Assembly: GCF_913062725.1 (NCBI RefSeq)
Contig: NZ_CAJXWY010000005.1
Span: 38,635 to 102,634 of the forward strand
Source: an uncultured Thiohalocapsa sp.
GTDB taxonomy: Bacteria > Pseudomonadota > Gammaproteobacteria > Chromatiales > Chromatiaceae
Reading direction: 5' to 3'
Length of the DNA: 64,000 bases
The notes under the pieces were generated by a model. The model ran no database searches. It worked only from the letters and a program-made list of their open reading frames with translations, and was not told where the DNA came from. Numbering within the stretch: the stretch's first letter is position 1; each line of letters begins with the position of its first letter. Positions 21,830-33,503 of this stretch are shown here, in pieces. Both the position numbers and the translations under genes were made by a program.

Positions 21830-21919
21830 CCCGAGGCCCGGTGACGCCACAGCCGAATCGGCTGGAACGCGCGCCCAACACCCACATGCAGACGATCACC
21901 GGGGAGCCGCGGCGGCGCC

Positions 21920-24900
21920 TCAGCAGCCCGACGTCCAGCGCAGATCCAGCGTGTAGGGATGCTCGCCGGCGGGCTCTTCGGGCGGCGGATCGATGTCGCC
22001 GGGGGTGTGGCCCATGACGCGGAAGCGGGCGATGCGGCGGCTCTCGGCCTCGTAGCTGTTCACCGGGAAGCGCTCCTCGGCGCGGCCGCCCGGGTGGTCG
22101 ACGTAGTAGGTGCAGCCGCCGAGACTGGCGCGATTCCAGAGATCCACCAGGTCGAACACCAGCGGGTTGTGCCGCGGGATGGTGGGGTGCAGGCCGGATG
22201 GCGGTGCCCAGGCCTTGAAGCGCACGCCGGCCACGTACTCGCCGCGGCGCCCGGTGGGCTTGAGCGGCACCCGCCGGCCGTTGCAGGCCAGCACGTGGCG
22301 CTCGCCGAGCATGCCGTCCACCTTCACCTGGAGGCGCTCCACGGAGCTATCCACGAAGCGCGCCGTGCCCTGCGCGGTGACCTCCTCGCCGAGCACGTGC
22401 CAGGGCTCGATGGCACCACGCAGCTCCATGCGCACGCCATTGGCGGCGATCATGTCGCCGTAGTGCGGGAAGCGAAACTCGAAGAAAGGATCGAACCAGG
22501 CCGGGTCCAGCGCATAGCCGGCGCGCTGCAGATCGCAGATGACGTCATTGAAGTCCACCCGCGCGAAGTGCGGCAGCAGGAAGCGATCGTGCAGCTCTGT
22601 GCCCCAGCGCACCGGTGGCCGGGTGTAGGGCTGCTGCCAGAACCGCGCCACCAGCGCCCGCAGCAGCAGCATCTGCGCCAACGACATGCGCGCGTGCGGC
22701 GGCATCTCGAAGGCGCGGAATTCCACCAGCCCCTGGCGGCCGCTGGCGGCGTCCGGCGAGTAGAGCTTATCGATGCAGAACTCGGTGCGATGGGTGTTGC
22801 CGGTCACGTCCACCAGCAAATTCCGCAGCACCCGATCCACCACCCAGGGCTGGCGCTCGCCGGCGCGGCCGCGGGGCATCTGCTGGAAGGCGATGGCCAG
22901 CTCGTACAGGCTGTCGTTACGGGCCTCGTCCACCCGTGGCGCCTGGCTGGTGGGGCCGATGAAGGTACCGGAGAAGAGATAGGACAGGCTCGGGTGATGC
23001 TGCCAGTAGGTGATCAGGCTGCGCAGCAGGTCCGGGCGGCGCAGTAACGGGCTGTCCGCCGGGGTCGGTCCGCCCAGGGTGACGTGGTTGCCGCCACCGG
23101 TGCCGGTGTGGCGGCCATCGAGCATGAATTTCTCGGTGCCGAGCCTGGTCAGCCTGGCCTCCTCGTAGAGAATCTCGGTGTTGCGCACCAGCTCGTCCCA
23201 GCCCTGGGCCGGGTGCACGTTCACCTCGATCACACCGGGGTCCGGGGTGACGGCCAGCTTGTTGAAGCGGTGATCACGCGGGGGCTCGTAGCCCTCGATG
23301 ATGATCTTAAGCCCCGTCTCGGCGGCGGTCTCCTCCAGGCAGTGGATCAGGTCCAGCCAGTGCTCGGCGTGGGTGAGCGGCGGCATGAAGCAGTAGAGCC
23401 GACCCGCGCGCGCCTCGATGCACAGCGCCGTGCGGATCAGCTCCGGCGGATAGTCGTCCGGCAGGGTCGCCTGCTCCGATAAGGCCTGGCGCTGGTCCTC
23501 GGTGAGCGGCGCGCGACCGTGGCGCTGCGCCGTCTGCTCGGGGCGCTGGCCCTGCTCGCGGAAGGCCTCGCGGGGCTGGTCGGGCTCGGTGATGCGCGCA
23601 TAGCGGCGGGCGATCTCGTCTGACTTGCGGCCGTAGTGCGCAAAGTCCCGTGCGGCCAGCGGCGGCAGTGGCTCGAAGGGGTCGCGCTGCGGATGTGTAT
23701 CCAGCGCCGCATCCGGCACGTAGGGCAGCGCATCCAGGGGCAGCCGGAACCCCATGGGCGAGTCGCCGGGGATCAGAAACAGATTGCCATCGCGCAGCGC
23801 CCACTTGCCGCTGGCCCAACCGCCGCCGTCCGCGCGGCTGGGCAGGCCGGCCCAGCGCAGCGGCAGTGCATAGCCCGCCGTGCGCTCGAGCCCCTGGCTG
23901 AAGACCCGGGCCAGACGGGCGCGTTCGATGGGATCTTTCAGCTTGCTGTCGAACGGGTCGACATTGACGGGCAGCCGGGATTCCTTCCACAGATAGTAGA
24001 ACACGTCCTCATGGGCCGGCTGGGCGTGCGCCGGTGCCACGCCCAGCTTTGCCGCCAGTGTGTGAATGAAGCGCTCGGCATCGGCCGGGGCATGGCCGTA
24101 GGACTCGCGCTCGTCGCCGAACAGGGCGGCATCGCGCCAGACCGGCTCGCCGTCCTTGCGCCACCAGCACGACAGCGCCCAGCGCGGCAACTGCTCACCG
24201 GGATACCACTTGCCCTGACCGATGTGCAGCAGCCCGCCGGGGGCGAAGCGGCGCTTCAGGCGCAGCAGCAGATCCTCGGCGAGGCCCTTCTTGGTGGGCC
24301 CCAGGGCGGCGATATTCCACTCCGCCCCTTCCATGTCGTCGATGGAGACGAAGGTGGGCTCACCGCCCATGGTGAGGCGCACGTCCTGCGCCCGAAGCTC
24401 TTCGTCCACCTGGTGCCCGAGACGCTCGATGGCCGCCCACTGCGCGTCGGTGTAGGGCTTGGTGACGCGCGGGTCTTCGTGGATGCGCTTGACCCGGTTA
24501 TGGAAGTAGAAGCTCACATCGCACTTGTCCGTGGCGCCGGTGATGGGCGCCGCGGAGACGGGGGCCGGCGTACAGGCGAGGGGGATGTGGCCCTCACCGG
24601 CGAACAGGCCCGAGGTGGGGTCGAGCCCGATCCAGCCCGCGCCCGGCACATAGACCTCCGCCCACGCGTGCAGATCGGTGAAATCACGGTCGGTGCCACT
24701 CGGGCCGTCCAGCGCCTGCACGTCCGGCGTCAGCTGCACCAGGTAGCCGGAGACGAAGCGCGCCGCCAGCCCCAGGTGACGCAGGATCTGCACCAGCAGC
24801 CAGCCCGAGTCGCGGCAGCTGCCGCGCCCGAGTGTCAGCGTCTCCTCGCAGCGCTGCACACCGGGCTCCATGCGGATCACATAGCCGATGTCCTCGTTGA

Positions 24901-25354
24901 GCTTCTTGTTCAGATCGACCAGGAAATAGACGGTCTCCCGCGGGGTTCGGTCGATGCCGGTCAGCCACGCCTTGAGCCGCGGGCCGTCTTCGGCCACTTC
25001 CAGGTAGGGCGCCAGCTCCTTGGTGAGCTGGTGGTCGTAGGCGAAGGGGAAGTTGTAGGCAGACGCGTCGACGAAGAAGTCGAACGGGTTGATGGTCACC
25101 ATGTCGGCGATGACATCCACCGTCACCGACAGGGCCCGGGCCTTCTCGGGAAACACCACTCTGGCCAGATAGTTGCCAAACGGATCCTGCTGCCAGTTCA
25201 GAAAATGCGGCTCGGGCTCGATGCGCAGGGAGTAAGAGCGGATGGGCGTGCGGCAGTGCGGCGCCGGGCGCAACCGAATGGTGTGCGGGCCGAGGCCCAC
25301 CGCCCGATCGAAGCGGTACTCGGTCTTGTGATCGATGGCAACGAGGATGGACAT
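21920..25354 (-). CDS. Transglutaminase-like / DUF2126 protein
   Basis: A 1,144-residue protein of a widespread two-part family. The N-terminal ~300 residues are a bacterial transglutaminase-like region: a beta-rich N domain (MSILVAIDHKTEYRFDRAVGLGPHTIRLRPAP), then the Cys-His-Asp core at C180 (GRGSCRDSGW), H229 (DLHAWAEVY) and D245 (IGLDPTSG). The remainder is the DUF2126 domain, beginning around LTMGGEPTFVSIDD and including FMLDGRHTGTGGGNHVTLGG and a YYVDHPGGRAEERFPVNSYEAESRR end. The catalytic triad looks complete. Such genes are often found with circularly permuted ATP-grasp and alpha-E domain genes, but none is beside it here. The substrate is unknown. Confidence 0.9.
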   Translation of the reverse strand: MSILVAIDHKTEYRFDRAVGLGPHTIRLRPAPHCRTPIRSYSLRIEPEPHFLNWQQDPFGNYLARVVFPEKARALSVTVDVIADMVTINPFDFFVDASAYNFPFAYDHQLTKELAPYLEVAEDGPRLKAWLTGIDRTPRETVYFLVDLNKKLNEDIGYVIRMEPGVQRCEETLTLGRGSCRDSGWLLVQILRHLGLAARFVSGYLVQLTPDVQALDGPSGTDRDFTDLHAWAEVYVPGAGWIGLDPTSGLFAGEGHIPLACTPAPVSAAPITGATDKCDVSFYFHNRVKRIHEDPRVTKPYTDAQWAAIERLGHQVDEELRAQDVRLTMGGEPTFVSIDDMEGAEWNIAALGPTKKGLAEDLLLRLKRRFAPGGLLHIGQGKWYPGEQLPRWALSCWWRKDGEPVWRDAALFGDERESYGHAPADAERFIHTLAAKLGVAPAHAQPAHEDVFYYLWKESRLPVNVDPFDSKLKDPIERARLARVFSQGLERTAGYALPLRWAGLPSRADGGGWASGKWALRDGNLFLIPGDSPMGFRLPLDALPYVPDAALDTHPQRDPFEPLPPLAARDFAHYGRKSDEIARRYARITEPDQPREAFREQGQRPEQTAQRHGRAPLTEDQRQALSEQATLPDDYPPELIRTALCIEARAGRLYCFMPPLTHAEHWLDLIHCLEETAAETGLKIIIEGYEPPRDHRFNKLAVTPDPGVIEVNVHPAQGWDELVRNTEILYEEARLTRLGTEKFMLDGRHTGTGGGNHVTLGGPTPADSPLLRRPDLLRSLITYWQHHPSLSYLFSGTFIGPTSQAPRVDEARNDSLYELAIAFQQMPRGRAGERQPWVVDRVLRNLLVDVTGNTHRTEFCIDKLYSPDAASGRQGLVEFRAFEMPPHARMSLAQMLLLRALVARFWQQPYTRPPVRWGTELHDRFLLPHFARVDFNDVICDLQRAGYALDPAWFDPFFEFRFPHYGDMIAANGVRMELRGAIEPWHVLGEEVTAQGTARFVDSSVERLQVKVDGMLGERHVLACNGRRVPLKPTGRRGEYVAGVRFKAWAPPSGLHPTIPRHNPLVFDLVDLWNRASLGGCTYYVDHPGGRAEERFPVNSYEAESRRIARFRVMGHTPGDIDPPPEEPAGEHPYTLDLRWTSGC

Positions 25355-25520
25355 CGGCGGCTGGATCTCCGGGACGACGGGAGGATGACGGCTCTGTGCG
25401 CGTACTCTAGCGCTGTCGCCTTGTGCCGCGCAGCAAAAATCGTTCCGTCACGACCCGGAGCGCCACCCCGCCGGCAGCGGCGCCCTCCGCTGCTCACCCA
25501 CCCGTGCGTCACCGGCGAGA

Positions 25521-28500
25521 TCAGCCGCCCGATTCGCGTGCCGCCGGCTTGGCTGCAGCCGTCGGACGCGCGCCGATGAGCGCGCCGATCCGATCGCCGC
25601 TCCACTGGAACATGACATACAGCCCCGGAATCAGCAGGATGCCGATCAGGGTGGCGGCCAGCATGCCGCCCAGCACCGTGAAGCCCAAATGCACCCGGGC
25701 GTTGGCGCCGGCACCGGTGGCGAGCACCAGCGGCAACAGACCCACGATGAAAGCGAGCGCGGTCATGAGCACGGCCCGGAAGCGCATGCGCGCCCCGGTG
25801 ACGGCGGCCTCGTACAGACTCTTGCCCGCCTCGCGCTGCTCCTTGGCGAACTCGACGATGAGAATCGCGTTCTTGGCGGCCAGGCCGATGAGCAGCACAA
25901 AGCCGATCTGGGTATAAAGATCGTTATCCAGCCCGACCACCCAGAGTGCCAGGGCGCCGCCCAGCAGCGCCACGGTGACCGAGGTGAGCACCGCGAACGG
26001 AATGGCCCAGCTCTCGTACAGGGCCACCAGGAACAGATAGCCGAACAGCACCGCCAGGGCAAAGATGGCGATCTCGCCACCCGCCGTCTGTTGCGCTTCC
26101 TGATACGACATGGCCGTCCACTCCACGGCATAGCCATCCGGCAAGGCCGCGTCGGCGGCGTCCATCATGGCCTGCATGGCGTCGCCGGTGGAGTAGCCCG
26201 GCGCGGCACTGCCATTGATCTGGGCGGTGAGGAACTGGTTGTAGCGGAAGATCAGATCCGCACCGAGCTCCTCGCGGATTGTCGCCAGCACCGACACCGG
26301 CACCATGGCGCCGTTGTCGGCGCGCACATAGGTGGCGCCGATATCCTCCAGCGTCCGCCGGGCGCCCTGCTCCGCCTGCACATTCACCTGATACGTACGT
26401 CCGAGGTAGGTGAAGTTATTGACGAAGCTACTGCCGAAGGTGGCCTGCATGGTCTGGAAGAAGGTCGCCACCGGCACGTCCAGATACTGCGCCTGGGTGC
26501 GATCCAGGTCCACGAACACCCGCGGCACATCGGCGCTGAAGGTGGAACGGGCCTCGGCGATACGCGGGTCCTGATTGGCCGCCGCCAGCAGACCCCGCAT
26601 CACCTCGGTGAGCTCCTGCGGCGACTGCCCGCCCAGGGCCTCCAGCTGCATGGTGAAGCCGCCGGCGGTACCGAGGCCGGGAATCGGCGGTGGCGGAAAG
26701 AGCAGGATGTTGGCGCCCGGGATGGCGTCCAGCTCGGCATTCAGCTTGGCGTAGAGTCCGCTCAGGCTGGTCTGCGGCGTGGTGCGCTCGTCCCAGGGGT
26801 CAAGCACCAGCACCGCGAGCGCCGCGTTGGACGATGGCGCACCGGTGAGCAGGCTGTAGCCGGACACGGTGAGCACGTCGGCGACGCCGTCGGTTTGTGC
26901 CGCGATCTCCCGCACCTTGGCGACCACCGCATCGGTGCGCGGCAGGGATGCGGCGCTCGGCAGGCTCAGATCGGCATAGAGCACGCCCTGATCCTCGTTG
27001 GGCAGAAAGCCGCTCGGCAGGCGCTCGAGCACCAGCACGACGCCGGCCCCAACGGCCACCACCAGCACCCCCGCGAGCAGCGCCCGTCGGGCCAGCAGCC
27101 CGGCCACGGCGACGTAGCCGCTTCGCGTGCGCGCCAGGCCCTTGTTGAACCAGGCGAACGGGCCGCGCCTGGGCGTCTTCGGCGTGCCCAGGAAGAGCGC
27201 CGTCAGCACCGGCGACAGCGTGAGCGCATTGACCGCCGAGATGGCCACGGCCGCGGAGATGGTCACCGCGAACTGCCGGAACAGCTCACCCGAGATACCG
27301 GGCAGGAAGGCCACCGGCGCAAAGATGGCGAACAGCACCAGCGTGGTGGAGACAATGGGACCGGTGACCTGACGCATGGCCTTGAGGGTCGCTGCACGCC
27401 GGTCGAGCCCCTCCTCGGCCATGATGCGCTGCACGTTCTCCACCACCACGATGGCATCATCCACCACCAGTCCGATGGCCAGCACCACCGCGAACAGGCT
27501 GATGGTATTGGCCGAGAAGCCCACCGCCAGCAGCACCACGAAGACGCCGATGAGCGACACCGGAATGGTCACCGCCGGCACGATGGTGGCGCGCAGGTCC
27601 TGCAGGAAGATGTACACCACCAACAGCACGATCACCGCGGTAATGGCCAGGGTCAGGACGATTTCCTCGATGGAGGCCTCCACGAAATTGGTGGAGTCGT
27701 ACATGATCTTGGCGGCGACGCCGTCCGGAAAGCGCTGCTGCAGGCGCGCGAGCTCGGCACGCACCCGATCGGCCACATCCAGCGCATTGGCGCCCGGTGC
27801 CTGATAGATGGCGATGCCCGCCGTGGGCTCGCCGTTGAAGCGCGTGTTGCTGCTGTAGGACTGCGCGCCCAGCTCCACGCGCGCGATGTCGTTGATCCGC
27901 ACGACGCCGCCATCGGCACCGGTGCGCACGACGATCTCTCCAAACGCCGTGGGGGCCTCCAGCTGCCCCTTGGCGACGATGGTGTACTGGAAGGCCTGGT
28001 CGTCGGGGATCGGCGGGCCACCCACCTGCCCCAACGCCGCCTGGATGTTCTGCTGCTGGATGGCATTCACCACCTCCTGGGGTGCGATGCCGAGGGCCGC
28101 CATCTTGTCCCGCTCCAGCCAGATGCGCATGGAGTAGTTTTCGGGCCCGAACTGGCTCGCCTCGCCGACGCCGTCGATGCGGGCGAGCTCATCCTGGACA
28201 TTGATGGTGGCAAAATTGGACAGGAACAGCTCGTCCCGGGACTCATCCGGCGAATAGACGGTGATGACCAGCAGCAGGTTCGTGGACTTCGCCTGCACGT
28301 TCACGCCCAGGTCCTGCACCTCCTGCGGCAGCCGCGCCAGCGCCTGGGCGACCCGGTTCTGGGTGTTCACCTGGGCGAGGTCCGGATCGGTGCCGACGGC
28401 GAAGGTCACAGTCAGGGTATAGCGACCGGTACTGGACGCCGTGGCGGACATGTAGAGCATGTCCTTGACGCCGTTCACCTGCTTTTCGATGGGCCCGCCG

Positions 28501-28685
28501 ACGGTATCGGCGATGGTCTGGGCATCGGCACCGGGATAGGTGGCACTCACCACCACCACCGGTGGCGTGATGGGCGGATACTGGGCGACGGGGATGGTGC
28601 GCAGCGCCAGGAGACCGGCCACCACCAGCACGATGGACACCACGGCGGCGAGCCGCGGGCGTTCGACGAAGACCTGCGAGATCAT
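25521..28685 (-). CDS. RND multidrug efflux transporter, inner-membrane subunit (AcrB/MexB-like)
   Basis: A 1,054-residue HAE1-type RND pump. It begins with the family pattern of a first helix ([27 protein letters not shown]), followed by [19 protein letters not shown]. The proton-relay pair is visible in helix 4 ([14 protein letters not shown]), and [18 protein letters not shown] and [16 protein letters not shown] are typical. It forms a trimer that drives export through a periplasmic adaptor and an outer-membrane channel. The adaptor gene is directly upstream with a two-base gap. No TolC-like gene is nearby, so the outer channel is presumably shared. The substrate cannot be told from sequence. 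Confidence 0.95.
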   Translation of the reverse strand: MISQVFVERPRLAAVVSIVLVVAGLLALRTIPVAQYPPITPPVVVVSATYPGADAQTIADTVGGPIEKQVNGVKDMLYMSATASSTGRYTLTVTFAVGTDPDLAQVNTQNRVAQALARLPQEVQDLGVNVQAKSTNLLLVITVYSPDESRDELFLSNFATINVQDELARIDGVGEASQFGPENYSMRIWLERDKMAALGIAPQEVVNAIQQQNIQAALGQVGGPPIPDDQAFQYTIVAKGQLEAPTAFGEIVVRTGADGGVVRINDIARVELGAQSYSSNTRFNGEPTAGIAIYQAPGANALDVADRVRAELARLQQRFPDGVAAKIMYDSTNFVEASIEEIVLTLAITAVIVLLVVYIFLQDLRATIVPAVTIPVSLIGVFVVLLAVGFSANTISLFAVVLAIGLVVDDAIVVVENVQRIMAEEGLDRRAATLKAMRQVTGPIVSTTLVLFAIFAPVAFLPGISGELFRQFAVTISAAVAISAVNALTLSPVLTALFLGTPKTPRRGPFAWFNKGLARTRSGYVAVAGLLARRALLAGVLVVAVGAGVVLVLERLPSGFLPNEDQGVLYADLSLPSAASLPRTDAVVAKVREIAAQTDGVADVLTVSGYSLLTGAPSSNAALAVLVLDPWDERTTPQTSLSGLYAKLNAELDAIPGANILLFPPPPIPGLGTAGGFTMQLEALGGQSPQELTEVMRGLLAAANQDPRIAEARSTFSADVPRVFVDLDRTQAQYLDVPVATFFQTMQATFGSSFVNNFTYLGRTYQVNVQAEQGARRTLEDIGATYVRADNGAMVPVSVLATIREELGADLIFRYNQFLTAQINGSAAPGYSTGDAMQAMMDAADAALPDGYAVEWTAMSYQEAQQTAGGEIAIFALAVLFGYLFLVALYESWAIPFAVLTSVTVALLGGALALWVVGLDNDLYTQIGFVLLIGLAAKNAILIVEFAKEQREAGKSLYEAAVTGARMRFRAVLMTALAFIVGLLPLVLATGAGANARVHLGFTVLGGMLAATLIGILLIPGLYVMFQWSGDRIGALIGARPTAAAKPAARESGG

Positions 28686-28687
28686 GT

Positions 28688-30232
28688 CTAGCCCCCGTCG
28701 CCCGCGGCTTGGGTTGCGGTGCCACCGCCGGCATCCGCGCCGGCCGAGGCATCGGCGCCGCCGGTGCCGCCGGCGGCTTTATCCTGCGCGTCCTTGGGCG
28801 CCCCACCGCCGGATGCACCACTGGATGCACCACTGGACGCGCTGCCGGATGCACCACTGGACGCGCCGCCGGATGCACCACTGGACGCACCGCCGGATGC
28901 ACCACTGGACGCGCCGCCGGATGCACCACTGGACGCACCACCGGATGTACCACTGGACGCACCACCGGATGCACCACTGGACGCGCCGCCGGATGCATCA
29001 CTGGACGCACCGCCGGATGCAGATGCACCACTGGGCGAGACCGTCATGCCGGGCTTGACCTTCTGCAGGCCCGAGACGATCACCAGCTCGCCGGCGCTCA
29101 GGCCGGACGTCACCGCATAACCGCCGCCAACCCGCGCCCCGAGCTTGACCGTACGCGCCTGCACCCGGTCATCGCCGTCCACCAGGAAGACCTGGGTGCC
29201 GCCGCGGGTGCGCTGGACCGCCGCCGCCGGCACCACCGGCAGGCGCTGGCTTTTGGCGTTTCGCACCATCACATTGATAAACTGCCCCGGCAGCAGCACC
29301 GCGTCCGGGTTCGGGAAGTCCGCATAGATCGCGACGGTGCCCGTGGACGCATCCACCTTGTTGTCGGCGAAGGCGATCTTGCCGGGCTTGTCGTACCGGG
29401 TGCCGTCCGGCAACACCAGCTCCGGCACAAAAGCCGCGCGCGCCTCGGCGCTGGTGGTGCCCCCACCCATCTGCTGTTGCAGTCGCACCAGCTCGGCGCT
29501 CGGCACCGAGAACACCGCCCGGATGGGATCCAGCTGGGCGACGGTGGCCAGCGTGCCGGTGCTGGCGTTGACGAGATTGCCCGCGGTGACGGCGGTCGCC
29601 CCGATGCGCCCGGCGATGGGGCTCTTGATGGTGGTGTAACCGAGGTTGATCTTGGCGTTATCCACGGCGGCCTGGGCCTGCTGCTCGCTCGCCTTGGCCT
29701 GCTGCACCTGCGCCCTGGCCTCGTCGCGGGCGGCCTTGGCCCGGTCGAAGGCGGTCTGGGAGGTGTCGCCCTTCTTGATGAGCGCCGCCTGCCGTTCGAA
29801 GTCCGCCTGCTTGTCCTCCAGGCTCGCGGCGGCGGCCTGCGATTGCGCCTTGGCCGCCGCGCGCTGGCCCTGCGCCTGCGCCAGGTCCGCCTGGTACTGA
29901 TCCTGCTCGATGCGGTAGAGCACCTGGCCCTGGTCCACCATCGAGCCTTGATCGAAGGCAACAGCCTCCAGAAAGCCCTCCACCCGGGCCTTGAGATCGA
30001 CAGACTGAATGGCCTGGATGTTGCCTATGAAGCGGGAGCGCTTGTCGACGCGCTGCGTGTCCACCGCGGCGACCACCACCGCAGGTGGCGGCTTGTCGCC
30101 CGGCTGTGCGGCTTGTTGACCGAAAGCCGGCGTCGCCATGGCGACGCCCAAAATCAGCGGGACGAGCGGGTGGCTTTGGAAGCGCCGGCACACCGGCAGG
30201 GGACGGGGGTTGCGCTGTGCGCCAAAAGCCAT
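28688..30232 (-). CDS. RND efflux periplasmic adaptor (membrane fusion protein) with repetitive C-terminal tail
   Basis: A 514-residue adaptor of the AcrA/MexA type. A signal-like N-terminus ([20 protein letters not shown]) leads to the lipoyl/beta-barrel parts: [47 protein letters not shown] and [15 protein letters not shown]. The alpha-hairpin is Ala/Gln-rich. The normal fold ends near [13 protein letters not shown] at about residue 390. The last ~120 residues are a Ser/Gly/Ala tail built on an eight-residue repeat ([12 protein letters not shown]) encoded by a 24-base tandem repeat. It forms an operon with the pump gene that follows. Confidence 0.93.
   Translation of the reverse strand: MAFGAQRNPRPLPVCRRFQSHPLVPLILGVAMATPAFGQQAAQPGDKPPPAVVVAAVDTQRVDKRSRFIGNIQAIQSVDLKARVEGFLEAVAFDQGSMVDQGQVLYRIEQDQYQADLAQAQGQRAAAKAQSQAAAASLEDKQADFERQAALIKKGDTSQTAFDRAKAARDEARAQVQQAKASEQQAQAAVDNAKINLGYTTIKSPIAGRIGATAVTAGNLVNASTGTLATVAQLDPIRAVFSVPSAELVRLQQQMGGGTTSAEARAAFVPELVLPDGTRYDKPGKIAFADNKVDASTGTVAIYADFPNPDAVLLPGQFINVMVRNAKSQRLPVVPAAAVQRTRGGTQVFLVDGDDRVQARTVKLGARVGGGYAVTSGLSAGELVIVSGLQKVKPGMTVSPSGASASGGASSDASGGASSGASGGASSGTSGGASSGASGGASSGASGGASSGASGGASSGASGSASSGASSGASGGGAPKDAQDKAAGGTGGADASAGADAGGGTATQAAGDGG
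28809..29034 (+). repeat. 24-base tandem repeat inside the efflux adaptor gene
   Basis: On the plus strand a unit beginning ccggatgcaccactggacgc recurs about nine times at a 24-base spacing, with one irregular 12-base step near the left end. Copies differ mainly at single bases (gcgccg or gcacca endings). In the gene it encodes Ser/Gly/Ala octapeptides. The unit is a multiple of three, so copy-number change alters tail length without breaking the frame. Confidence 0.9.
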
Positions 30233-30419
30233 GGGGGCTCACTCCAATAGTTTCATGTTACGCAGAGCGACCGGCGCAGGGTCCGGCGCACGCTCGATCG
30301 CGCAAGAGATTGCACCTAACGACGGGCGTACGACAACGAGATACCGCATTCCTGCGCGCGGCGGCGTGGAGCACGGCCGGGCCATCGGCCTGAAGGGGCC
30401 ACCAACGGTCACATCCCCG

Positions 30420-32534
30420 CTATTTGACCTTCATCCCCGGCTCGGCGCCGGCATCCGGACCGAGGATGAAGATGTCCTTGCCGCCCGGTCCCGCCGCCAG
30501 CACCATCCCCTCGGACACCCCGAAACGCATCTTACGCGGCGCCAGGTTGGCCACCATCACCGTGAGCCGGCCCTCCAGCTCAGCAGGGTCGTAGGCCTTG
30601 CTGATGCCAGCGAAGACGTTGCGGGTCTCGCCGCCCAGATCCAGCGTCAGCTGCAGCAGCTTGTCGGCGCCCGCCACGGGAGCGGCCTTGGCGATGCAGG
30701 CGATGCGCAGGTCCACCCGGGCGAAGGCGTCGAAGTCGATGGTCTCGGCGATGGGAGCCTCGGCGAGGTGGCGACCCGCCGGCGCCGCGTCGTCGCCCTG
30801 CCCCGCCGCCGGCGTTTGGACGGCCGCCAGGTCTTCTTTGGACGCCGCCAGCACCGCCGCGATGTGCTTGGGCTCCACGCGGGTCATCAGCGGCTTGAAC
30901 TTGGCGATGTCGTGATCCAGCAGCGGCCGGGACAGGGCATCCCAGGTCAGGGGCTCGATCCGCAGGAACTGCTCGGCGGCCTCCGCCGTGCCCGGCAGGA
31001 TGGGCTTCAGCCAGCCGATCAGCAGGCGAAACAGGTTCAGCCCCTGGGTGCAGATGCCCTGCAGCTCGGCATCGCGGCCGTCCTGCCTGGCCACCACCCA
31101 GGGCGCCTGCTCGTCGATGTACTGATTGGCCCGATCCGCCAGCGCCATGATCTCCCGCACGGCGCGGCTGAGCTCCCGGCGCTCGTAGGCGTCGGCGATC
31201 TCCTGCGCCGCCGCCGCAAAAGCCTCGAACAGACCGGGCTCCGGCAGCTCGGCGCTGAGCCGGCCGCCGAAGCGCTTGCTGATGAAGCCGGCGGTGCGGC
31301 TGGCGATATTCACCACCTTGCCCACCAGATCCGCGTTCACCCGCGCCTGGAAGTCGTCCAGGCTCAAGTCGATGTCATCGACGCCGGGCCCGAGCTTGGC
31401 CGCGAAGTAATAGCGCAGGTACTCCGGATTCAGATGCTCCAGATAGGTCCGCGCCTTGATGAAGGTGCCCCGGGACTTGGACATCTTCTGCCCGTCCACG
31501 GTGAGGAAACCGTGGGCGAAGATGGCCGTCGGCGTGCGGAAATCGGCGCCGTGCAGCATCGCCGGCCAGAACAGGGCGTGGAAATAGATGATGTCCTTAC
31601 CGATGAAGTGATAGAGCTCGGCCTGGCTTTCCTTACCCCAGAAGGCGTCGAAGTCGAGCCCGGCGGCCCGGCCCCGCTCGCTCTCGCACAGGTGCTTGAA
31701 GCTCGCCATGTAGCCGATGGGCGCATCCAGCCAGACATAGAAGAACTTGTCCGGGTGGTCGGGGATCTCGAAGCCGAAGTACGGCGCATCCCGGGAGATG
31801 TCCCATGCCTTCAAGCCCGCCTCGAACCATTCGTCCAGCTTATTGGCCACCTGCGCCTGCAGCCCGCCGCCGCGGGTCCATTCCCGCAGCATGGGCTCGA
31901 AATCGCCGAGGCGGAAGAACAAGTGCTCGGACTCGCGCTCCTCGGGCACCGCCCCGGAGACCACCGAGCGTGGGTTCTTCAACTCCGCCGGCGAGTAGCT
32001 GGCGCCGCACACCTCGCAGTTGTCGCCGTACTGGTCGGCGGCGCCGCACTTGGGGCACTCGCCTTTGATGAACCGATCCGGCAGGAACATCTGCTCCACC
32101 GGGTCGTAGGCCTGGTGGATGGTGCGCGCCGTCACATGCCCCTTGTCGCGGTTGCGCGCGTAGATCAGCGTCGCGCAGTGGCGGTTCTCGTCGGAGTGGG
32201 TGGAGTGATAGTTGTCGAAGCCGATGCGAAAGTCCGCGAAGTCGGCCTTGTGCTCCGCGGCGACGCGGGCGATCAGCGCCTCCGGCGTGATGCCCTCGGC
32301 GCGCGCCTTCAGCATGATGGGCGTGCCGTGGGCATCGTCGGCGCAGACGTACCAGCAGTTGTGTCCGCGTAGCTTCTGGAAGCGCGCCCAGATGTCGGTC
32401 TGGATGTATTCCACCAGATGGCCGATGTGGATCGGCCCGTTGGCATAGGGCAGCGCGCTGGTGATGAGGATATCGCGGCGTCGGGCGGTTGCGGGGTCGC
32501 CGCTCGGGTCGCCAGTTGGATCGGCTGATGTCAT
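30420..32534 (-). CDS. metG: Methionyl-tRNA synthetase
   Basis: A 704-residue MetG, the long bacterial type. Class I signatures are present: HIGH ([10 protein letters not shown], near residue 35) and KMSKS ([12 protein letters not shown]). A zinc knuckle CPKCG...CEVCG lies in the connective peptide. The C-terminal ~115 residues are the tRNA-binding OB-fold domain ([41 protein letters not shown]), separated by a Pro/Ala/Gly linker. It charges initiator and elongator tRNA-Met. It is a single-gene unit. Confidence 0.98.
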   Translation of the reverse strand: MTSADPTGDPSGDPATARRRDILITSALPYANGPIHIGHLVEYIQTDIWARFQKLRGHNCWYVCADDAHGTPIMLKARAEGITPEALIARVAAEHKADFADFRIGFDNYHSTHSDENRHCATLIYARNRDKGHVTARTIHQAYDPVEQMFLPDRFIKGECPKCGAADQYGDNCEVCGASYSPAELKNPRSVVSGAVPEERESEHLFFRLGDFEPMLREWTRGGGLQAQVANKLDEWFEAGLKAWDISRDAPYFGFEIPDHPDKFFYVWLDAPIGYMASFKHLCESERGRAAGLDFDAFWGKESQAELYHFIGKDIIYFHALFWPAMLHGADFRTPTAIFAHGFLTVDGQKMSKSRGTFIKARTYLEHLNPEYLRYYFAAKLGPGVDDIDLSLDDFQARVNADLVGKVVNIASRTAGFISKRFGGRLSAELPEPGLFEAFAAAAQEIADAYERRELSRAVREIMALADRANQYIDEQAPWVVARQDGRDAELQGICTQGLNLFRLLIGWLKPILPGTAEAAEQFLRIEPLTWDALSRPLLDHDIAKFKPLMTRVEPKHIAAVLAASKEDLAAVQTPAAGQGDDAAPAGRHLAEAPIAETIDFDAFARVDLRIACIAKAAPVAGADKLLQLTLDLGGETRNVFAGISKAYDPAELEGRLTVMVANLAPRKMRFGVSEGMVLAAGPGGKDIFILGPDAGAEPGMKVK

Positions 32535-32882
32535 GGGTCGGCTTCGGCGCAGGTCGAGGGGCTGCCGGCGACGCGGCGCCCGCGGAGCAAACCGCCATTA
32601 TCCGGGAATGGGTAAGCTTGGGGGAAGGACCGCTGGCCAGCAACTGCGTCTTAGCCAATGGCGCGCCCGCGGCTGAAATCGCCAACCCCGGTGCCCACTT
32701 CGTCGTAACCATACAGCAACCTGTCGCAGGCTTCGTGCATCGTGCCGCAGCGCGCCCTGCGCAGCCGACTCGCGCTGACGTGCGCGCGCGCGCACCATCA
32801 GCGCCCTGACGCGCGCGATGCGACCCCTTGGGCCGATCCTGCATGTGCGCAACTGACCCAGAGCCAATCGGGGACGAGGACC
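32535..32882. other. Divergent intergenic region between metG and a small Cys-rich protein gene
   Basis: These 348 bases separate two divergent genes. I see no T-box-like leader, terminator or repeat. The rightward gene seems to start at a TTG at 32883 behind a purine-rich GGGGACGAGGA stretch. Several short open frames here have no recognisable product. Confidence 0.4.
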
Positions 32883-33395
32883 TTGGACCAAGACGCCTTC
32901 CGCGACACCTACAACGCCGTCAACGAGCGCCGCTGCCCCTATGAGAAATCCATCCTGACCGGCCATTGCGCCTGTGCCCGCGCCAAACGCTTCTGCATCG
33001 CCGAGCGCGAGGGCGTGCACTGCACCGCCGATGATGCCCAGGCGCGCTGCCTCGCGTTTCTGGAGTACCTGCGCGCCCAGGCGCGCTTCGCGCTGCGCAC
33101 CCCCCAAGGACACGGCGCACTGCCGCACGCCAAGGCCATGCGCATCCAGGTGGGCGGACTCCGCGGGGTGCGGGCGGCGCTCGCAGAGGAGCAGCCAGCC
33201 GCCGGCGACGCGGCGGAGCCGGTGGAGGACGTGTACGGCCTGCTGGAGGCGGCGGTGCAGCGCTACGGCGGGCTCGCGGCGCTGCCCTATCAGCACATCA
33301 TCCAGCAAATCGCCGCCTTCAAGGGCCGTCAGTCCTTCCGCGAGCGCCGGCGACAGCGCAAACGCACGGACGACGGCGACGACGAAACCGCCTGA
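32883..33395 (+). CDS. Conserved-looking hypothetical protein with N-terminal cysteine cluster
   Basis: About 170 residues, starting at a TTG (MDQDAFRDTYNAVNERRCPYEKSIL). The first 50 residues hold six cysteines: RRCPYEKSILTGHCACARAKRFC, then a Cys after GVH and another in QARC. That spacing could bind an iron-sulfur cluster or zinc. The rest is helical, and the end is strongly basic (GRQSFRERRRQRKRTDDGDDETA). I do not recognise the family, and the alternative of an upstream start cannot be excluded. It stands alone between metG and a hydrolase gene on the other strand. Confidence 0.65.
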   Translation: MDQDAFRDTYNAVNERRCPYEKSILTGHCACARAKRFCIAEREGVHCTADDAQARCLAFLEYLRAQARFALRTPQGHGALPHAKAMRIQVGGLRGVRAALAEEQPAAGDAAEPVEDVYGLLEAAVQRYGGLAALPYQHIIQQIAAFKGRQSFRERRRQRKRTDDGDDETA

Positions 33396-33503
33396 CCACC
33401 GCCCGGCGCCGGCCACGGCGGCTTCCCGGATGCCGTCGGCGCGGCGGCCGCCCCGCCGCCGCGACATCACCGCCGCGCGCCCGCGGCGCTGGCGGGCCTT
33501 CCC

